Shown: positions 47,559-57,047 of the stretch, in pieces
Layout of the letters: every line of letters starts with the position of its first letter
Position numbering within the stretch: position 1 is the stretch's first letter
Source of the DNA: JBGLNJ01 sp041300525
GTDB lineage: Bacteria; Chloroflexota; Anaerolineae; Fen-1058
Assembly (NCBI GenBank): GCA_041300525.1
Contig: JBGLNJ010000001.1
Span: forward strand, 62,001 to 126,000
Direction: 5' to 3'
DNA: 64,000 bases
Program-made: the position numbers and the translations under genes
Notes under the pieces: model-generated
What the model was told of the DNA's origin: nothing
What the model saw: only the letters and a program-made list of their open reading frames with translations
Database searches by the model: none

Positions 47559-49790
47559 CTACAGCGGGTTCCACACGAACCCCGCTCGCGGCGTGGACAG
47601 GGACTGGATAATGTTGCCGGCCGAGTCTCTGATATGGACACGCCACTCGATCCGGCCCGCGCAGGCTTTGTATTTTCCAGGCGACACAGCCGCAATGTCC
47701 GTCGTCCACACGTGATCCGTCAGCGGTGGACTATATTGAAGACCGTTTGGGCCATAGTCTGATTCCGCTACACACTCACCTTTCTTTTCGGCCTGGATGG
47801 GAATGACCTGAACCACGAACGTCTCACCGGGCTGCAGCGCCCCACCCGTCCACTTGAACGTGACGACCGAAGACTTGAGCTGAGCGCCGAGGGAAGGCGA
47901 TTGCAGCGTCACTGTCCGAGGCTCGTTGGCAGCGCCCGGCGTCTGCGCCGCTGGCGTCGCGCCAGTGGACCGCGTCGCGCCGGCCACCGGAGTGGGCACG
48001 TTATCACCCCGCCAGACCGAGAGGTCATCAATGTAAATCGTGCCGCTGCCCGAGTAAGCGTCCGTACTGTCGTCCAGCACCAGCGCATAGAACTTTATCG
48101 GGTAATCCACCTGGCCGTTATTCGGTCCGCTGATGTGCGTCCACGGCCACGCCTGACCGGTCGCAATGGTTCCCACCATCTGCTTCCAGCCGGCGCCGCC
48201 CACGCGGCCCAGCGGCGCTTGCCACACCTGGCCGCCATTGTCCTTGATCCATGCGTTCAGGAAATGGCCTGACCCATCGCCGTACACCCACGCGCCGATG
48301 GCATTCGGCTGGCCGGAGAGCGATACCTCGTTGATAAAGACAACAAAATCGTTGCCACTGGTGGGAAATTTATAATCCAATCGGGCCGACGATTGACCCG
48401 AGTGCGTTTGTTGGGTGGATTGCGCAAGTGTCCCGTTAGCCTGATCGCCGCGCCGCCAGTTCCCCAGCGTCTCAAAATCGAACAGCGTGCCGGGCCGGGT
48501 CGTCGCGATGGGGCGCGTCGGGCCGGGCGTCGCAGTCGGGCCGGGGGTGGGACTGGCTGACTTGGGCGTCGGGGTCGCCGGCGGCGCGGACGCCGGTGGC
48601 ACAGTTGGGCTGCGTGATGGCGTGGCGCTCGCCCGCTTGGGCGTCGAGGTGCCAGTCGGCGTCCAGGTCGAGGTGGAGACTGCGGCCGCCTGCTGTGCCG
48701 TCGCCGATACCGTCGCATCGAACGTCGAGCGCAAGCCGCCGCCGATCTTGAGAATTCCGCTCGCCAGCAACAAGACCACGACCACAGCGATCAGCGCCAG
48801 AGCGCCCAGCCCGAACAAGATCGGCCAGAGCGCACTCGATGACCTGGACGGCGCAGGAGTGTAGGCCACAACCGGCGGGGGAGTATACGACTGGGTGGGC
48901 GCAGGGGCCGCTTGAGCAGGCGCATAAGCCTGAACAGGCGCCGTGGCACAGACCGGCGCTGCCGGAGTGGCAACGGCTTGTGAGAGCGCCTGCGCCATCT
49001 CCTTGACTTTGGCAAACCGCTCTTGCGGGTTCTTGGCGAGCGCGCGCATCACCACGGCTTCCACTTGCGGCGTGACGAATGCCGTCAACTGGGAAGGCGG
49101 AGTCGGCGGCTTGTTCAGGTGCGCGAAAAGAATGGCCGTGGTCGTCTCGCCCCCGAACGGCACATAGCCGGTGAGCATCTGGTACAGCACGATGCCTAAC
49201 GAGTACAGATCAGACCGCTGATCCACAGGCCGCCCGTCAATCTGTTCCGGCGACATGTACTCGGGTGTGCCAATCATGGCATTGGTGCTGGTGAGGCCCG
49301 CGCCGGACAGCGCCTTGACGATCCCAAAGTCCACCAGCGTCACGTGGTCGTCGGAGCCGACAAAGATGTTGGCCGGTTTGATGTCGCGGTGGATCAGGCC
49401 ACGCTGATGCGCAAAATCCAGCGCCGAGGCGATCTGATCGAGCAGCTTGACCGTTCGCTGCGGCGAAAGCCCCCCCGTCTGTTGGATGACGTCGGAGAGC
49501 GTCTGGCCCTCCAGGTATTCCATGGCGATATAGTGCAGGCTGCCCGCCTGGCCCACATCGTGGATCACCAGGATGTTGGGATGGCGCAACGCCGCCGCCG
49601 CCAGCGCCTCTTGCCGAAAGCGGGCCACGAACTGTTTATCTTGCGCCAGGAATTCCGGCAACACCTTGAGCGCCACATAGCGATTGAGCGACGGTTGGTG
49701 CGCCTTGTATACCGTCGCCATCCCGCCTTTGCCGGCCAACTCCATGATCTGGTATTGGCCGAGCGTCGTACCGATCAGATTGTCTGCCAT
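47559..49790 (-). CDS. Receptor-like Ser/Thr protein kinase 1
   Basis: A 743-residue membrane kinase. Kinase domain at residues about 10-270: VALKVLPEF (Lys), LIHRDIKPANIFV (catalytic loop), LVDFGIVKAL and GTPEYMSPEQIDG. A Pro/Ala linker and one membrane helix (LWPILFGLGALALIAVVVVL, near 330) follow, then a Thr/Pro-rich stalk. Outside lie a CBM-type beta-sandwich (FDFETLGNWRRGDQANG ... TIYIDDLSVWRGD) and an Ig-like end domain. It would sense an extracellular ligand and phosphorylate targets such as the nearby FHA proteins' partners. Confidence 0.92.
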   Translation of the reverse strand: MADNLIGTTLGQYQIMELAGKGGMATVYKAHQPSLNRYVALKVLPEFLAQDKQFVARFRQEALAAAALRHPNILVIHDVGQAGSLHYIAMEYLEGQTLSDVIQQTGGLSPQRTVKLLDQIASALDFAHQRGLIHRDIKPANIFVGSDDHVTLVDFGIVKALSGAGLTSTNAMIGTPEYMSPEQIDGRPVDQRSDLYSLGIVLYQMLTGYVPFGGETTTAILFAHLNKPPTPPSQLTAFVTPQVEAVVMRALAKNPQERFAKVKEMAQALSQAVATPAAPVCATAPVQAYAPAQAAPAPTQSYTPPPVVAYTPAPSRSSSALWPILFGLGALALIAVVVVLLLASGILKIGGGLRSTFDATVSATAQQAAAVSTSTWTPTGTSTPKRASATPSRSPTVPPASAPPATPTPKSASPTPGPTATPGPTRPIATTRPGTLFDFETLGNWRRGDQANGTLAQSTQQTHSGQSSARLDYKFPTSGNDFVVFINEVSLSGQPNAIGAWVYGDGSGHFLNAWIKDNGGQVWQAPLGRVGGAGWKQMVGTIATGQAWPWTHISGPNNGQVDYPIKFYALVLDDSTDAYSGSGTIYIDDLSVWRGDNVPTPVAGATRSTGATPAAQTPGAANEPRTVTLQSPSLGAQLKSSVVTFKWTGGALQPGETFVVQVIPIQAEKKGECVAESDYGPNGLQYSPPLTDHVWTTDIAAVSPGKYKACAGRIEWRVHIRDSAGNIIQSLSTPRAGFVWNPL

Positions 49791-49804
49791 ATCAACCTCT
49801 CGAC

Positions 49805-50029
49805 GGATCGCCTATCGCATATCGCTTATCGCCCATTGCATCACACTTCGAGTCTATTGTCCTGCGCTCATCAGTGGCAAAGCGTTGGAGCGCGTAGGAC
49901 AAGTTGCCAACTTGTCCCACGAAACACCTTGCTACCCAAGAGCATTGTCCTGAACAGCTTGGCTGGATAACTGATTGACTGAGTAACTGATTGACTGATT
50001 GACCAAGTAACCGATTGACTGATTGACCT
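49805..50029. repeat. Intergenic palindrome and short-period repeats between the kinases
   Basis: Contains TATCGC-type units (49805-49836), a 27-bp palindrome (49894-49920, arms GTAGGACAAGTT and AACTTGTCCCAC) akin to the 42891 array, and a run of ACTGATTGA-type units (49966-50029). No coding sequence is seen. Confidence 0.7.
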
Positions 50030-52442
50030 ACTGAATCTTGCTCACCACAAAATTGTCAAAGTTGAGGACGACGCCACCGCCGCTGTCCTTGTACGCGGTA
50101 GCAGCCAACCCCACGCCGCCGCCCTCAAAATCGGCGTCTTGCACCTGCGCGACCTGCGTGCCATTGACCACCAGCGTCAGCACGCCCACGTCGCAAATCG
50201 CCCGGATGTGATTGGCAACGCCCTTGCCCTTCTTGACGGCCAACGACGAGTGCATCTTGCCGTCGCCGCTGAGGGTCGTGAGCCCACTGCCGCCGGATTC
50301 CTTCTGAATCCCGGCATAGCCATCGCTGCTGATGGAAAGGTAATAAAAATTGTCGTCGTCCTGGTGATGGCAGATGATGCCCAAGTCATTGTCTGTTGGC
50401 CCGTCCGTCAGCGTGGCATCCACGTCAATCACAACGCCGCCGTCAAACGTCTTGTCGGCCACGGTGCCCCAACCGGTGTAACCGGCGCTTTTGACGGTGA
50501 TGACATATTTGCCATCCTTGTAAGCTTTGGCGGTGTTGTCGGTCTCCTTGACGCTCCAGCCGCTACCGGGGTCGCTAAAATCATCTTTGAACAACACCGC
50601 GCCAACGCCCCATTCGGCCTGGGCCTTTTCGGCGGTGAGGATCGTCATCCGGCTAAAGGCCACTTGCGCCGAGGCAGTGTTTTTGTCTGTCCCGGCATAG
50701 ACACCCACCTTGCCGCCGCCAGTGATCGAATCATCCGAGACAGTCTTGACCAACGAGCCGTTGACGTAGAGCGAAATCGTCGCGCCCTGCGCCAGCACAC
50801 GCAGCGTGTTCTTGCCGTTCGGCTTGATGGCTTGCGAGGCCGTCGCGCTGATCGGGTCCGGGTCGGCCCACTTGCCCTCAACGCGCTTTTGCAAGAAATA
50901 CTTGCCGCTCGTGTTCACGCCAAAAACATAATAGCTGCGGGTGTCGCCGCTGCCGGTGATGCGAAAGATGATGCCATACTCGGCATAGCCGCTGCTTGTG
51001 GGTTGCGCCTCGATTTCCACGCCAAAGTTATCGTACGTGCCGTCCGGCGTGTCCCAGCCCAGCCACTGCGTCTTTTTGACCGAAATGGTGAGCTTGTTGG
51101 CCGACCAGGTATAGTCTACATTGTCGCCCGCTTCAAACGACCAGCCTTTATCCTCGGACGCCTTTTGCGAACTAAAGTTATCGGTAAACAGCACGCTGCC
51201 GGAAGATACCGACGCGGGCGTCGCCGTGGCGCGCGCAACAGACTTGGTGGCTGTCGGCGCGAGGGCGGAGCGCGTAGCAGGCTGCGAGGCGCTCGTCGCC
51301 GTGGCGCGCGCAACAGACTTGGTCGGCGTGGGCGTGCCAGCCGACTTGCCGATCACGTACAGTCCGACAAAGCCCAGGACGCAAACCAGCGCCACAGCCG
51401 CCAAGCCCATCCCGCCCCACAGCAACCAGTTCGCCCCCCCACCCGATTTGCCCGGAGGCGGCGTGTACGCCGGAGGTGGCGTGTAAGGCGGCTGCCCATA
51501 CACCGGTTGAGAAGTGGGCGGCGGCGTCCCTGGCGCGTAAACCGGAGGCGGCGTTGGCGTGGGGCGGCCCGGCACGACTGTTGGCGGAATGTAGGCCGGG
51601 GACTGCGCAAGCGCGCCCGAAGCGGCTTGAGCCAACGCCTGGGCCAACTCGCCCGCCGAGGCGAACCGATCTTGTGGGCGCTTGGCCAGCGAGCGCATGA
51701 CCACGGATTCCACCGCAGGTGGAATCGCCGCGTTAAGCTGCCGGGGCAGCATCGGCGTCTGCATCACGTGCGCCAGCAAGATGGCCGTGGGCGTTTCGGC
51801 GGCAAACGGCACGCGCCCGGTCAACAACTGGTACAGCATCACGCCCAGCGAGTAAATGTCCGAGCGCTGATCAATCTGCTTGCCTTCGGCTTGCTCGGGC
51901 GACATGTATTCCGGCGTGCCGACCATCGTGCCGGTACGCGTCATCTGCGCCCCGCCCTGCAACGCCTTGGCGATGCCAAAGTCCATCAGCGTCACGTGGT
52001 CGTCCGCGTCAACAAAAACGTTCGACGGCTTGATGTCGCGGTGAACCAGCCCGCGCTGATGCGCAAAGTCCAGCGCCGAAGCCAGTTGGCTCATCGTGTT
52101 GACGGTGCGCTGCAGCGGCAGCGGCCCGCGCAGTTCCGCGATCACCTGCGAAAGCGTGTGCCCTTCCAGGTACTCGGCGGCGATGTAATGCGTGTTGCCC
52201 TCCAGGCCCACGTCGTAAATGACCATGATGTTGGAATGGCGCAATGCAGCCGCCGCGCGCGCTTCGTGCTCAAAGCGCAGCACGAACTGGTCGTCTTGCG
52301 CCAGGTAATCCGGCAGCACCTTGAGCGCCACGTAACGATTCAGCGAAGGCTGGAATGCCTTGTACACCACCGCCATCCCGCCCTTGCCGGCCAGTTCCAG
52401 AATTTGGTATTGCCCCAACGTCTTGCCAATCAAGTTATCCAT
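50028..52442 (-). CDS. Receptor-like Ser/Thr protein kinase 2
   Basis: An 804-residue paralogue of kinase 1. Kinase domain: VALKVLPDY, LVHRDIKPSNVFV, LMDFGIAKAL, GTPEYMSPEQAEG. Linker of Pro-rich repeats (PPAYTPPPGKSGG), one membrane helix (LLWGGMGLAAVALVCVLGFV) and a Thr/Ala stalk with a repeated SVARATAT unit. The outside part has two LamG/DUF1080-like beta-sandwich domains, starting VLFTDNFSSQKASEDKGWSF and VLFKDDFSDPGSGWSVKETD. The ligand is probably a glycan. All catalytic residues are present. Confidence 0.92.
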   Translation of the reverse strand: MDNLIGKTLGQYQILELAGKGGMAVVYKAFQPSLNRYVALKVLPDYLAQDDQFVLRFEHEARAAAALRHSNIMVIYDVGLEGNTHYIAAEYLEGHTLSQVIAELRGPLPLQRTVNTMSQLASALDFAHQRGLVHRDIKPSNVFVDADDHVTLMDFGIAKALQGGAQMTRTGTMVGTPEYMSPEQAEGKQIDQRSDIYSLGVMLYQLLTGRVPFAAETPTAILLAHVMQTPMLPRQLNAAIPPAVESVVMRSLAKRPQDRFASAGELAQALAQAASGALAQSPAYIPPTVVPGRPTPTPPPVYAPGTPPPTSQPVYGQPPYTPPPAYTPPPGKSGGGANWLLWGGMGLAAVALVCVLGFVGLYVIGKSAGTPTPTKSVARATATSASQPATRSALAPTATKSVARATATPASVSSGSVLFTDNFSSQKASEDKGWSFEAGDNVDYTWSANKLTISVKKTQWLGWDTPDGTYDNFGVEIEAQPTSSGYAEYGIIFRITGSGDTRSYYVFGVNTSGKYFLQKRVEGKWADPDPISATASQAIKPNGKNTLRVLAQGATISLYVNGSLVKTVSDDSITGGGKVGVYAGTDKNTASAQVAFSRMTILTAEKAQAEWGVGAVLFKDDFSDPGSGWSVKETDNTAKAYKDGKYVITVKSAGYTGWGTVADKTFDGGVVIDVDATLTDGPTDNDLGIICHHQDDDNFYYLSISSDGYAGIQKESGGSGLTTLSGDGKMHSSLAVKKGKGVANHIRAICDVGVLTLVVNGTQVAQVQDADFEGGGVGLAATAYKDSGGGVVLNFDNFVVSKIQ

Positions 52443-52460
52443 CCGTCTCCCCCATTATTG

Positions 52461-52514
52461 CGCGTGTTCCGTATGACGTGTTGCGTGTTCCGTATTGCGT
52501 GTTGCGTATTCCGT
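52461..52514. repeat. Short-period repeat before kinase 2
   Basis: Degenerate 7-8-bp units of the form TGCGTGTT / CCGTATT run for about 54 bp in the leader of kinase 2. A similar tract occurs at 58850-58924. Confidence 0.65.
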
Positions 52515-52567
52515 TTGCAGAGTGTTGCGACAAACCGCTCAACCGCCATTCGTCATTCGACACTCGG

Positions 52568-52739
52568 GGCTTTCTCATAAAAACCGTTTTGCCCAGCCCA
52601 GCGGTTGAAACCGCGCCTAAAGAGCCTTCGGCTGGCCGTCGGCCTACGCCGACATGACATTGCGTCCGCGCAGGTGGACGCCTGGCCGCAGGCCCAACAG
52701 GAGCGATTTCAATCGCCAGCCAGTTTTTATGAGAAAGCC
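52568..52739. mobile_element. 172-bp MITE-like element
   Basis: Perfect 17-bp terminal inverted repeats, GGCTTTCTCATAAAAAC (52568-52584) and its complement (52723-52739), enclose 138 bp without an ORF. Inside is a small hairpin GCGGTTGAAACCGC. Flanks share ATTCGTCA-type sequence, but a clear target duplication is not certain. It looks like a non-autonomous transposable element inserted between kinase 2 and the ABC gene. Confidence 0.7.
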
Positions 52740-52747
52740 GTCATTCG

Positions 52748-55700
52748 TCACACCACGTCTTTGCGCTTTTGGAACACAATCACCAACACCAAAACCACCA
52801 CCATGATACCACTCATCGCCAACCAACGCTCCATCAGCCCGCCCTTGAAGGTCCGGCCATAGTTGTCCCAAATCGCCTTGATCTTGCCCTCCGCCATCGC
52901 AATCGCTTTGCCGCGTTTCTTTTCCCACTCGGTGCGCTGATCGCCATAGGCGCGCATCCAGTCTTTGAATTCCGCGCCCTGCTTTTCGCGCGCCTTGGAA
53001 TAGTCCAGCATTTGCTTTTCGCGCGCTTTGCCGTAATCCGTCTGCTGTTTTTTGACCAGATCGCCATAGTCGCGCTGCTGCTGTTCGACCTTTTGGCGAT
53101 ACGCATTCTGGTCGCCCATCAAGCCCGGCTGTGGAGGCGGCGTGGGCGAAGGCGGCGGCGTGGGCGAAGGCGGCATGGTGGGAGTGGGATACGGCGTCGG
53201 CTCCAGCGGCTCGGATGGCTCCGCCTCGGACAGGACGCGGCGCGTGTCTTCGTCGTAGGCGCTGAGGAGGCCGGGGAAGTGGCACGTCTCGAACATCCCG
53301 GCGCCAAGACACTGGCAGCCTCCCCGCTGTTTTTGATCTTCGGTCAGGTTGTCGCGATCTTTGGCCGGCAGATCGCGCCAACAAGGATCGTTCGCCACGT
53401 CGCGCCCCATGCCGGTCACGTTGACCAACGCCTCGAATCCCCAGCGCGTGGACATGGCCACGCTAATGATCTCGCCGCCGGGGATGATGTCAAGCGACAA
53501 GAGCGCGCCGGAAAAGAGGAACTGCGGCACCAGCACGACGATGACCAGCAGCAGCGCCACGTTCTGATTCGGCGCGGCGGCGGAGATGAGCAAGCCCGTC
53601 AGGTAACCGCCGAGCGTGCCCATCACCAGCGTAAAGAAGAACGCGCCCAGCCCCACAGCGCCCAGCGGCGGACGAACGAACAACAACTTGAACGCCATGA
53701 ACACGGTCCCCTGGTAAAGCGCCAGGATCACGCCGATCCAAATCTTGGACAGGATGTACGATGTGATCTTGAGATTGACCGCTCGCTCGCGCTTGTATAC
53801 GTCCTGCTCTTTGACGATCTCGCGCACGGACGACATTGCGCCGACGAGGATGGTGATGAGCGCCGCCATGAACAACATCGTGATGGCCTTGCCGGCATCG
53901 CCGTCGGTGGGGTCGAACAACTTGCTGCCCCAGATGAAATCCATCAAGCCAATCGCCGGAGCCAGCGCCAGCATCAACACCAGGCTGGCCTTGTCCTGCG
54001 CCATGATGGACAGGTTGCGCGCGGACAAAATCAAAAACTGGCGCAGCGTGCCGGCTCGCCGACGCGCCTGGCTGGCCTGGCGTTGCAGCAGCGCCGGTTG
54101 CCCGCCCGCCGGCATAGCGGCCTGGCGATCGCGCAGCCGCTCGACGACGTTGGCCTGGTACTGGCGCGACTGCAAGTAGCGCGTGTTCCAATCCGTGGGC
54201 TTGCCGCGACTCTCGTCGCTCAGGATGCGGTAAATGTCGTCGAACTCGATGTCTTGGCGCTGCCGCTCCTGCGGCGTGCGATACTGATCGAAATACGGCA
54301 GCGACTCTTCCGGCGGGCCGTAAAACGCCACATAGCCGCCGCGCGCCAAAAAGATCACCTTGTCGCACATCATCACGTTCTTGGTGGCGTGCGTGATGAG
54401 CATGATCGTCCGGCCCTGATCGGCCAGCTTGCGCAAGAGCTTCATCATCTCGAATTCGGTGCCGGGGTCCAGCCCCGAAGTCGGCTCGTCGAGAAAGAAC
54501 AGGCGCGGCTTGGTGAGCAGTTCCACGCCGATGCTCACGCGCTTGAGCTGCCCGCCGGAAAGTTTCTGGATGGGCAGGTCTTTGCGCTCGGTCAGGTCGA
54601 GGTCTTGCAAGACCTGCATTATCCGCTTGTGGCGGTCCGCCGCGCTCGTGTCCGCCGGCATCCGCAACTGTGCCGCATAGTCCAACGCCTTGTAGACCGT
54701 CAGCTCGGCGTGGACGATGTCTTTTTGCGGGACGTAGCCCATGTCGTTGCGGAACAAATCAAAGTTGCGGTACAGGTCAATGTTGTTGACAAACACCGCG
54801 CCGTGCGTGGCCGGGCGAAAGCCGTTGATGGCGTCCATCAGTGTGGACTTGCCGCTCCCGCTCATGCCGACCAGCGCGACAAATTCTTGCGACAGGATCG
54901 AAAGCGAAATGTCTTGCAGCAGGTTCTTGTCTTTGGACACCCACTTGTTCAGCCGCGTCACGTCCAGCCGCAGCCCTTCTTCGCCAAACTGCTGGATGCC
55001 GTCCTCGCGCAGCGATAGCTTCATCGAGCCGATGCGGATCTCGTCGCCTTCCTTCAACCATGCTTCGCGCTCAATGCGCTTGCCGTTGACGAACACGCCA
55101 TTGGAACTCTTCAAGTCGCGGAGGCGGTAGCGCGTGCCCATTCGCTCGATGAGGGCATGGTGGCGGCTCACCAGCGGGTGATCCAGGACGATACGGTTAT
55201 CCGACGCGCGGCCAATAGAGATGGCCTCTATGCCTTTGAGGTTGAGAAAGCCTGCCATGCTCTCACCGGCTGCGGCTGCGCCTTTCGCCGGCGCAGCCGC
55301 AGGCACAGGCTGGGCGGCCGGCGCGGGCTTTGCTTCGGCCGGCAAGAAACCGAGGCAGGCGCGGAACTGCAACGCCACGTCGTTCCCGCCGATGGTGATC
55401 ACGTCGCCATCGGATAGCAATCGCTGCGGGACGCGCAAGCCGTTGAACGTCAGGCCGTTGGCGCTGCCCTGGTCAATGATGGTGAACGCCCCACCCGCCT
55501 GCGTAACCTGCGCATGATGCCGGCTGGCCTGCGGATGGTCGAGGACAAGGTCGTTATCGGACGCGCGGCCAATTTTGATCACCGGCTTGGCGAGCGGGAG
55601 TTTGGTGAGCTTGCCCGCGACCATGGCTGCCAGGCCCGGCTGAGGCTGCACGGCGATGCGCACGCGCTCGGCCACAGCCGGCAGTCCGCCCGGCACGAAC

Positions 55701-56014
55701 GCTCGCAGCGCCAGCCGGAACTCGATCAACTCGATCACATCGCCCTGGCGCAGCGGCACGGGCGTCTTGGCCGGGATGCGCTGGCCGTTGACTTGCACGC
55801 CGTTGGTCGAGCCGAGGTCCGTCACCACCGCCTGCCCGGAGGGGCCGCTCACTTGGATGCGTAGATGGTGGCTGGAAACCTGCGAGTCTTCCAGGATCAC
55901 GTCGTTGTCACTGGCGCGCCCGACGTTGAGCGTCGGCGTGGCAAACGGGTGCTCGTCCGTCGCGCCGCTGCGGACGAGTTGGATTTGAAGGATGGCGATA
56001 GGAGATGCAGTCAA
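52748..56014 (-). CDS. Triple-FHA ABC transporter (ABC2 type)
   Basis: A 1088-residue fusion. Three FHA domains (about 25-95, 145-215, 265-330), each with GRASDN..VL and SRHH or SSHH phosphothreonine-binding motifs. The ABC ATPase (about 355-590) has GMSGSGKSTLM, LSGGQLKRVSIGVEL, LFFLDEPTSGLD and ITHAT. An ABC2-type membrane region (about 670-900) follows, then a Pro-rich part, a charged coiled coil (KQQTDYGKAREKQMLDYSKA) and a last membrane helix. It recalls the FHA-ABC protein Rv1747 that is controlled by a kinase in mycobacteria. Kinases 1 and 2 next door are likely partners. Confidence 0.9.
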   Translation of the reverse strand: MTASPIAILQIQLVRSGATDEHPFATPTLNVGRASDNDVILEDSQVSSHHLRIQVSGPSGQAVVTDLGSTNGVQVNGQRIPAKTPVPLRQGDVIELIEFRLALRAFVPGGLPAVAERVRIAVQPQPGLAAMVAGKLTKLPLAKPVIKIGRASDNDLVLDHPQASRHHAQVTQAGGAFTIIDQGSANGLTFNGLRVPQRLLSDGDVITIGGNDVALQFRACLGFLPAEAKPAPAAQPVPAAAPAKGAAAAGESMAGFLNLKGIEAISIGRASDNRIVLDHPLVSRHHALIERMGTRYRLRDLKSSNGVFVNGKRIEREAWLKEGDEIRIGSMKLSLREDGIQQFGEEGLRLDVTRLNKWVSKDKNLLQDISLSILSQEFVALVGMSGSGKSTLMDAINGFRPATHGAVFVNNIDLYRNFDLFRNDMGYVPQKDIVHAELTVYKALDYAAQLRMPADTSAADRHKRIMQVLQDLDLTERKDLPIQKLSGGQLKRVSIGVELLTKPRLFFLDEPTSGLDPGTEFEMMKLLRKLADQGRTIMLITHATKNVMMCDKVIFLARGGYVAFYGPPEESLPYFDQYRTPQERQRQDIEFDDIYRILSDESRGKPTDWNTRYLQSRQYQANVVERLRDRQAAMPAGGQPALLQRQASQARRRAGTLRQFLILSARNLSIMAQDKASLVLMLALAPAIGLMDFIWGSKLFDPTDGDAGKAITMLFMAALITILVGAMSSVREIVKEQDVYKRERAVNLKITSYILSKIWIGVILALYQGTVFMAFKLLFVRPPLGAVGLGAFFFTLVMGTLGGYLTGLLISAAAPNQNVALLLVIVVLVPQFLFSGALLSLDIIPGGEIISVAMSTRWGFEALVNVTGMGRDVANDPCWRDLPAKDRDNLTEDQKQRGGCQCLGAGMFETCHFPGLLSAYDEDTRRVLSEAEPSEPLEPTPYPTPTMPPSPTPPPSPTPPPQPGLMGDQNAYRQKVEQQQRDYGDLVKKQQTDYGKAREKQMLDYSKAREKQGAEFKDWMRAYGDQRTEWEKKRGKAIAMAEGKIKAIWDNYGRTFKGGLMERWLAMSGIMVVVLVLVIVFQKRKDVV

Positions 56015-56030
56015 GGGAAACTCCTTTCAC

Positions 56031-56076
56031 AAGTCGCAGGTCGCAAGTCGCAGATCGCTTATCGCGTATCGCACAC
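56031..56076. repeat. Short-period repeat before the FHA-ABC gene
   Basis: GTCGCAGG/GTCGCAAG units pass into TATCGC units (CGCTTATCGCGTATCGC). It lies in the leader of the FHA-ABC gene; the rest of the 216-bp gap to 56231 shows nothing coding. Confidence 0.6.
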
Positions 56077-56230
56077 AGCAAATGCACTAACGACTCGCTC
56101 TGAAAGACAAGCCTGAATCAAGTTGCTTTTTGCGACACGTTGCAGGAACTCTACGGTCGCCAAATTTCGCACTGAGTTTGGCCTTGAACTTGACGGTGAA
56201 CGTAGCAAATACATCTATGGCTCAGACAGC

Positions 56231-56509
56231 CTAAGCTGCCGTCCCTGATGGCGCATGAGAAATGTCCCTCTTTTGTTCCGAACGACCTTGCTTGCTCATT
56301 TCTTTTAGCATGTATTGCGCCCAGCCAACGAATTCTTCCAGGCAACCAGAAATCATAGCAGGGTCGTTGCAGATGTCAGGGCTCCGTAAGAATTCGTAAA
56401 TGGTGATGTACTCACCCTCGCTGACAGTATCAGGATCAGGGAACAGCTTTTCGACAAGCGAGATCTGATCCTTTTGCTCTAGTATGCTGGGAAGGTAGAC
56501 ACGAGTCAT
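56231..56509 (-). CDS. Small protein after a methylase fragment, unknown function
   Basis: A 92-residue protein: MTRVYLPSILEQKDQISLVE, then KLFPDPDTVSEGEYITIYEF and ICNDPAMISGCLEEFVGWAQ. It looks helical and folded. ATG 56509 has GAGG six bases upstream. It starts 9 bp after the methylase fragment's stop and has lower GC than its neighbours, as would fit transferred DNA. I do not recognise it. Confidence 0.5.
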   Translation of the reverse strand: MTRVYLPSILEQKDQISLVEKLFPDPDTVSEGEYITIYEFLRSPDICNDPAMISGCLEEFVGWAQYMLKEMSKQGRSEQKRDISHAPSGTAA

Positions 56510-56517
56510 AGTCAGCC

Positions 56518-56967
56518 TCAATAGCCGCATAGCTGGTGTGGGGTAGCAAACAACTTTACCACAGTGTGTGAAGGCCGCGCCTGCACGACCGGTATGGGGT
56601 CAATATCCGCGCCGATGACATTTGCGCCAAGTCGAATCGCTTCGTGGAGAGTCGTGCCGCCTCCCATCATCGGGTCAAGCACGATCTTGCCCTCCAGTCC
56701 ACCGGGCGCATAATAGTCCTGCCGCTCAGGGTCCGGCACGAACTGTTTCAGGATAGCGCGGAACGTAGAACCGCAGCGCCGCGCCCACCATTTGTGCAGA
56801 TAAGTATTGGGACGAAAGAGATGCTTATTGAATGCTTCCTGTTTAGCTAACTCATTCGTCAGCGCTTCGGGAAAGTATTCGTCAATAGCAAGACTGACCG
56901 CTGCTTGAGGCGCGCGGTCAAGTTCATCGAACGCTAGTTGACGTGACGTTTGGAGCTGACGAATCAT
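56518..56967 (-). pseudogene. N-terminal fragment of a DNA methyltransferase
   Basis: The 149 residues match the start of adenine-type DNA methylases of the DUF1156-like group: NKHLFRPNTYLHKWWARRCG, then FRAILKQFVPDP and LDPMMGGGTTLHEAIRLGAN with VIGADIDPIPVVQA (SAM site). The protein stops about 25 residues later, whereas the family continues for several hundred and has a DPPY/NPPY catalytic motif. The fragment is therefore probably inactive. It may be a relic of a restriction or defence locus. Confidence 0.7.
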
Positions 56968-57006
56968 GGCGAGTTGACTCTCGGATTATTTGAACTGGCC
57001 GACATT

Positions 57007-57046
57007 ATATCGCATATCGCGGGTTGCATATCGCTTATCGCGCGTG
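57007..57046. repeat. Short TATCGC repeat
   Basis: CGCATATCGC, TGCATATCGC and TTATCGC units in tandem just after the membrane protein gene at 57048. Same family as at 47475, 49805 and 56050. Confidence 0.6.
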
Positions 57047-57047
57047 A

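Noticed and set aside
50139..52580. 813-residue + strand ORF opposite kinase 2
   Set aside because: It is a shadow of the kinase gene. Composition is unlike a protein and it runs through a repeat tract.
52769..55018. 749-residue + strand ORF opposite the FHA-ABC gene
   Set aside because: High GC keeps the opposite frame open. The translation is rich in Arg, His and Gln with no domain, and the - strand gene is unambiguous.
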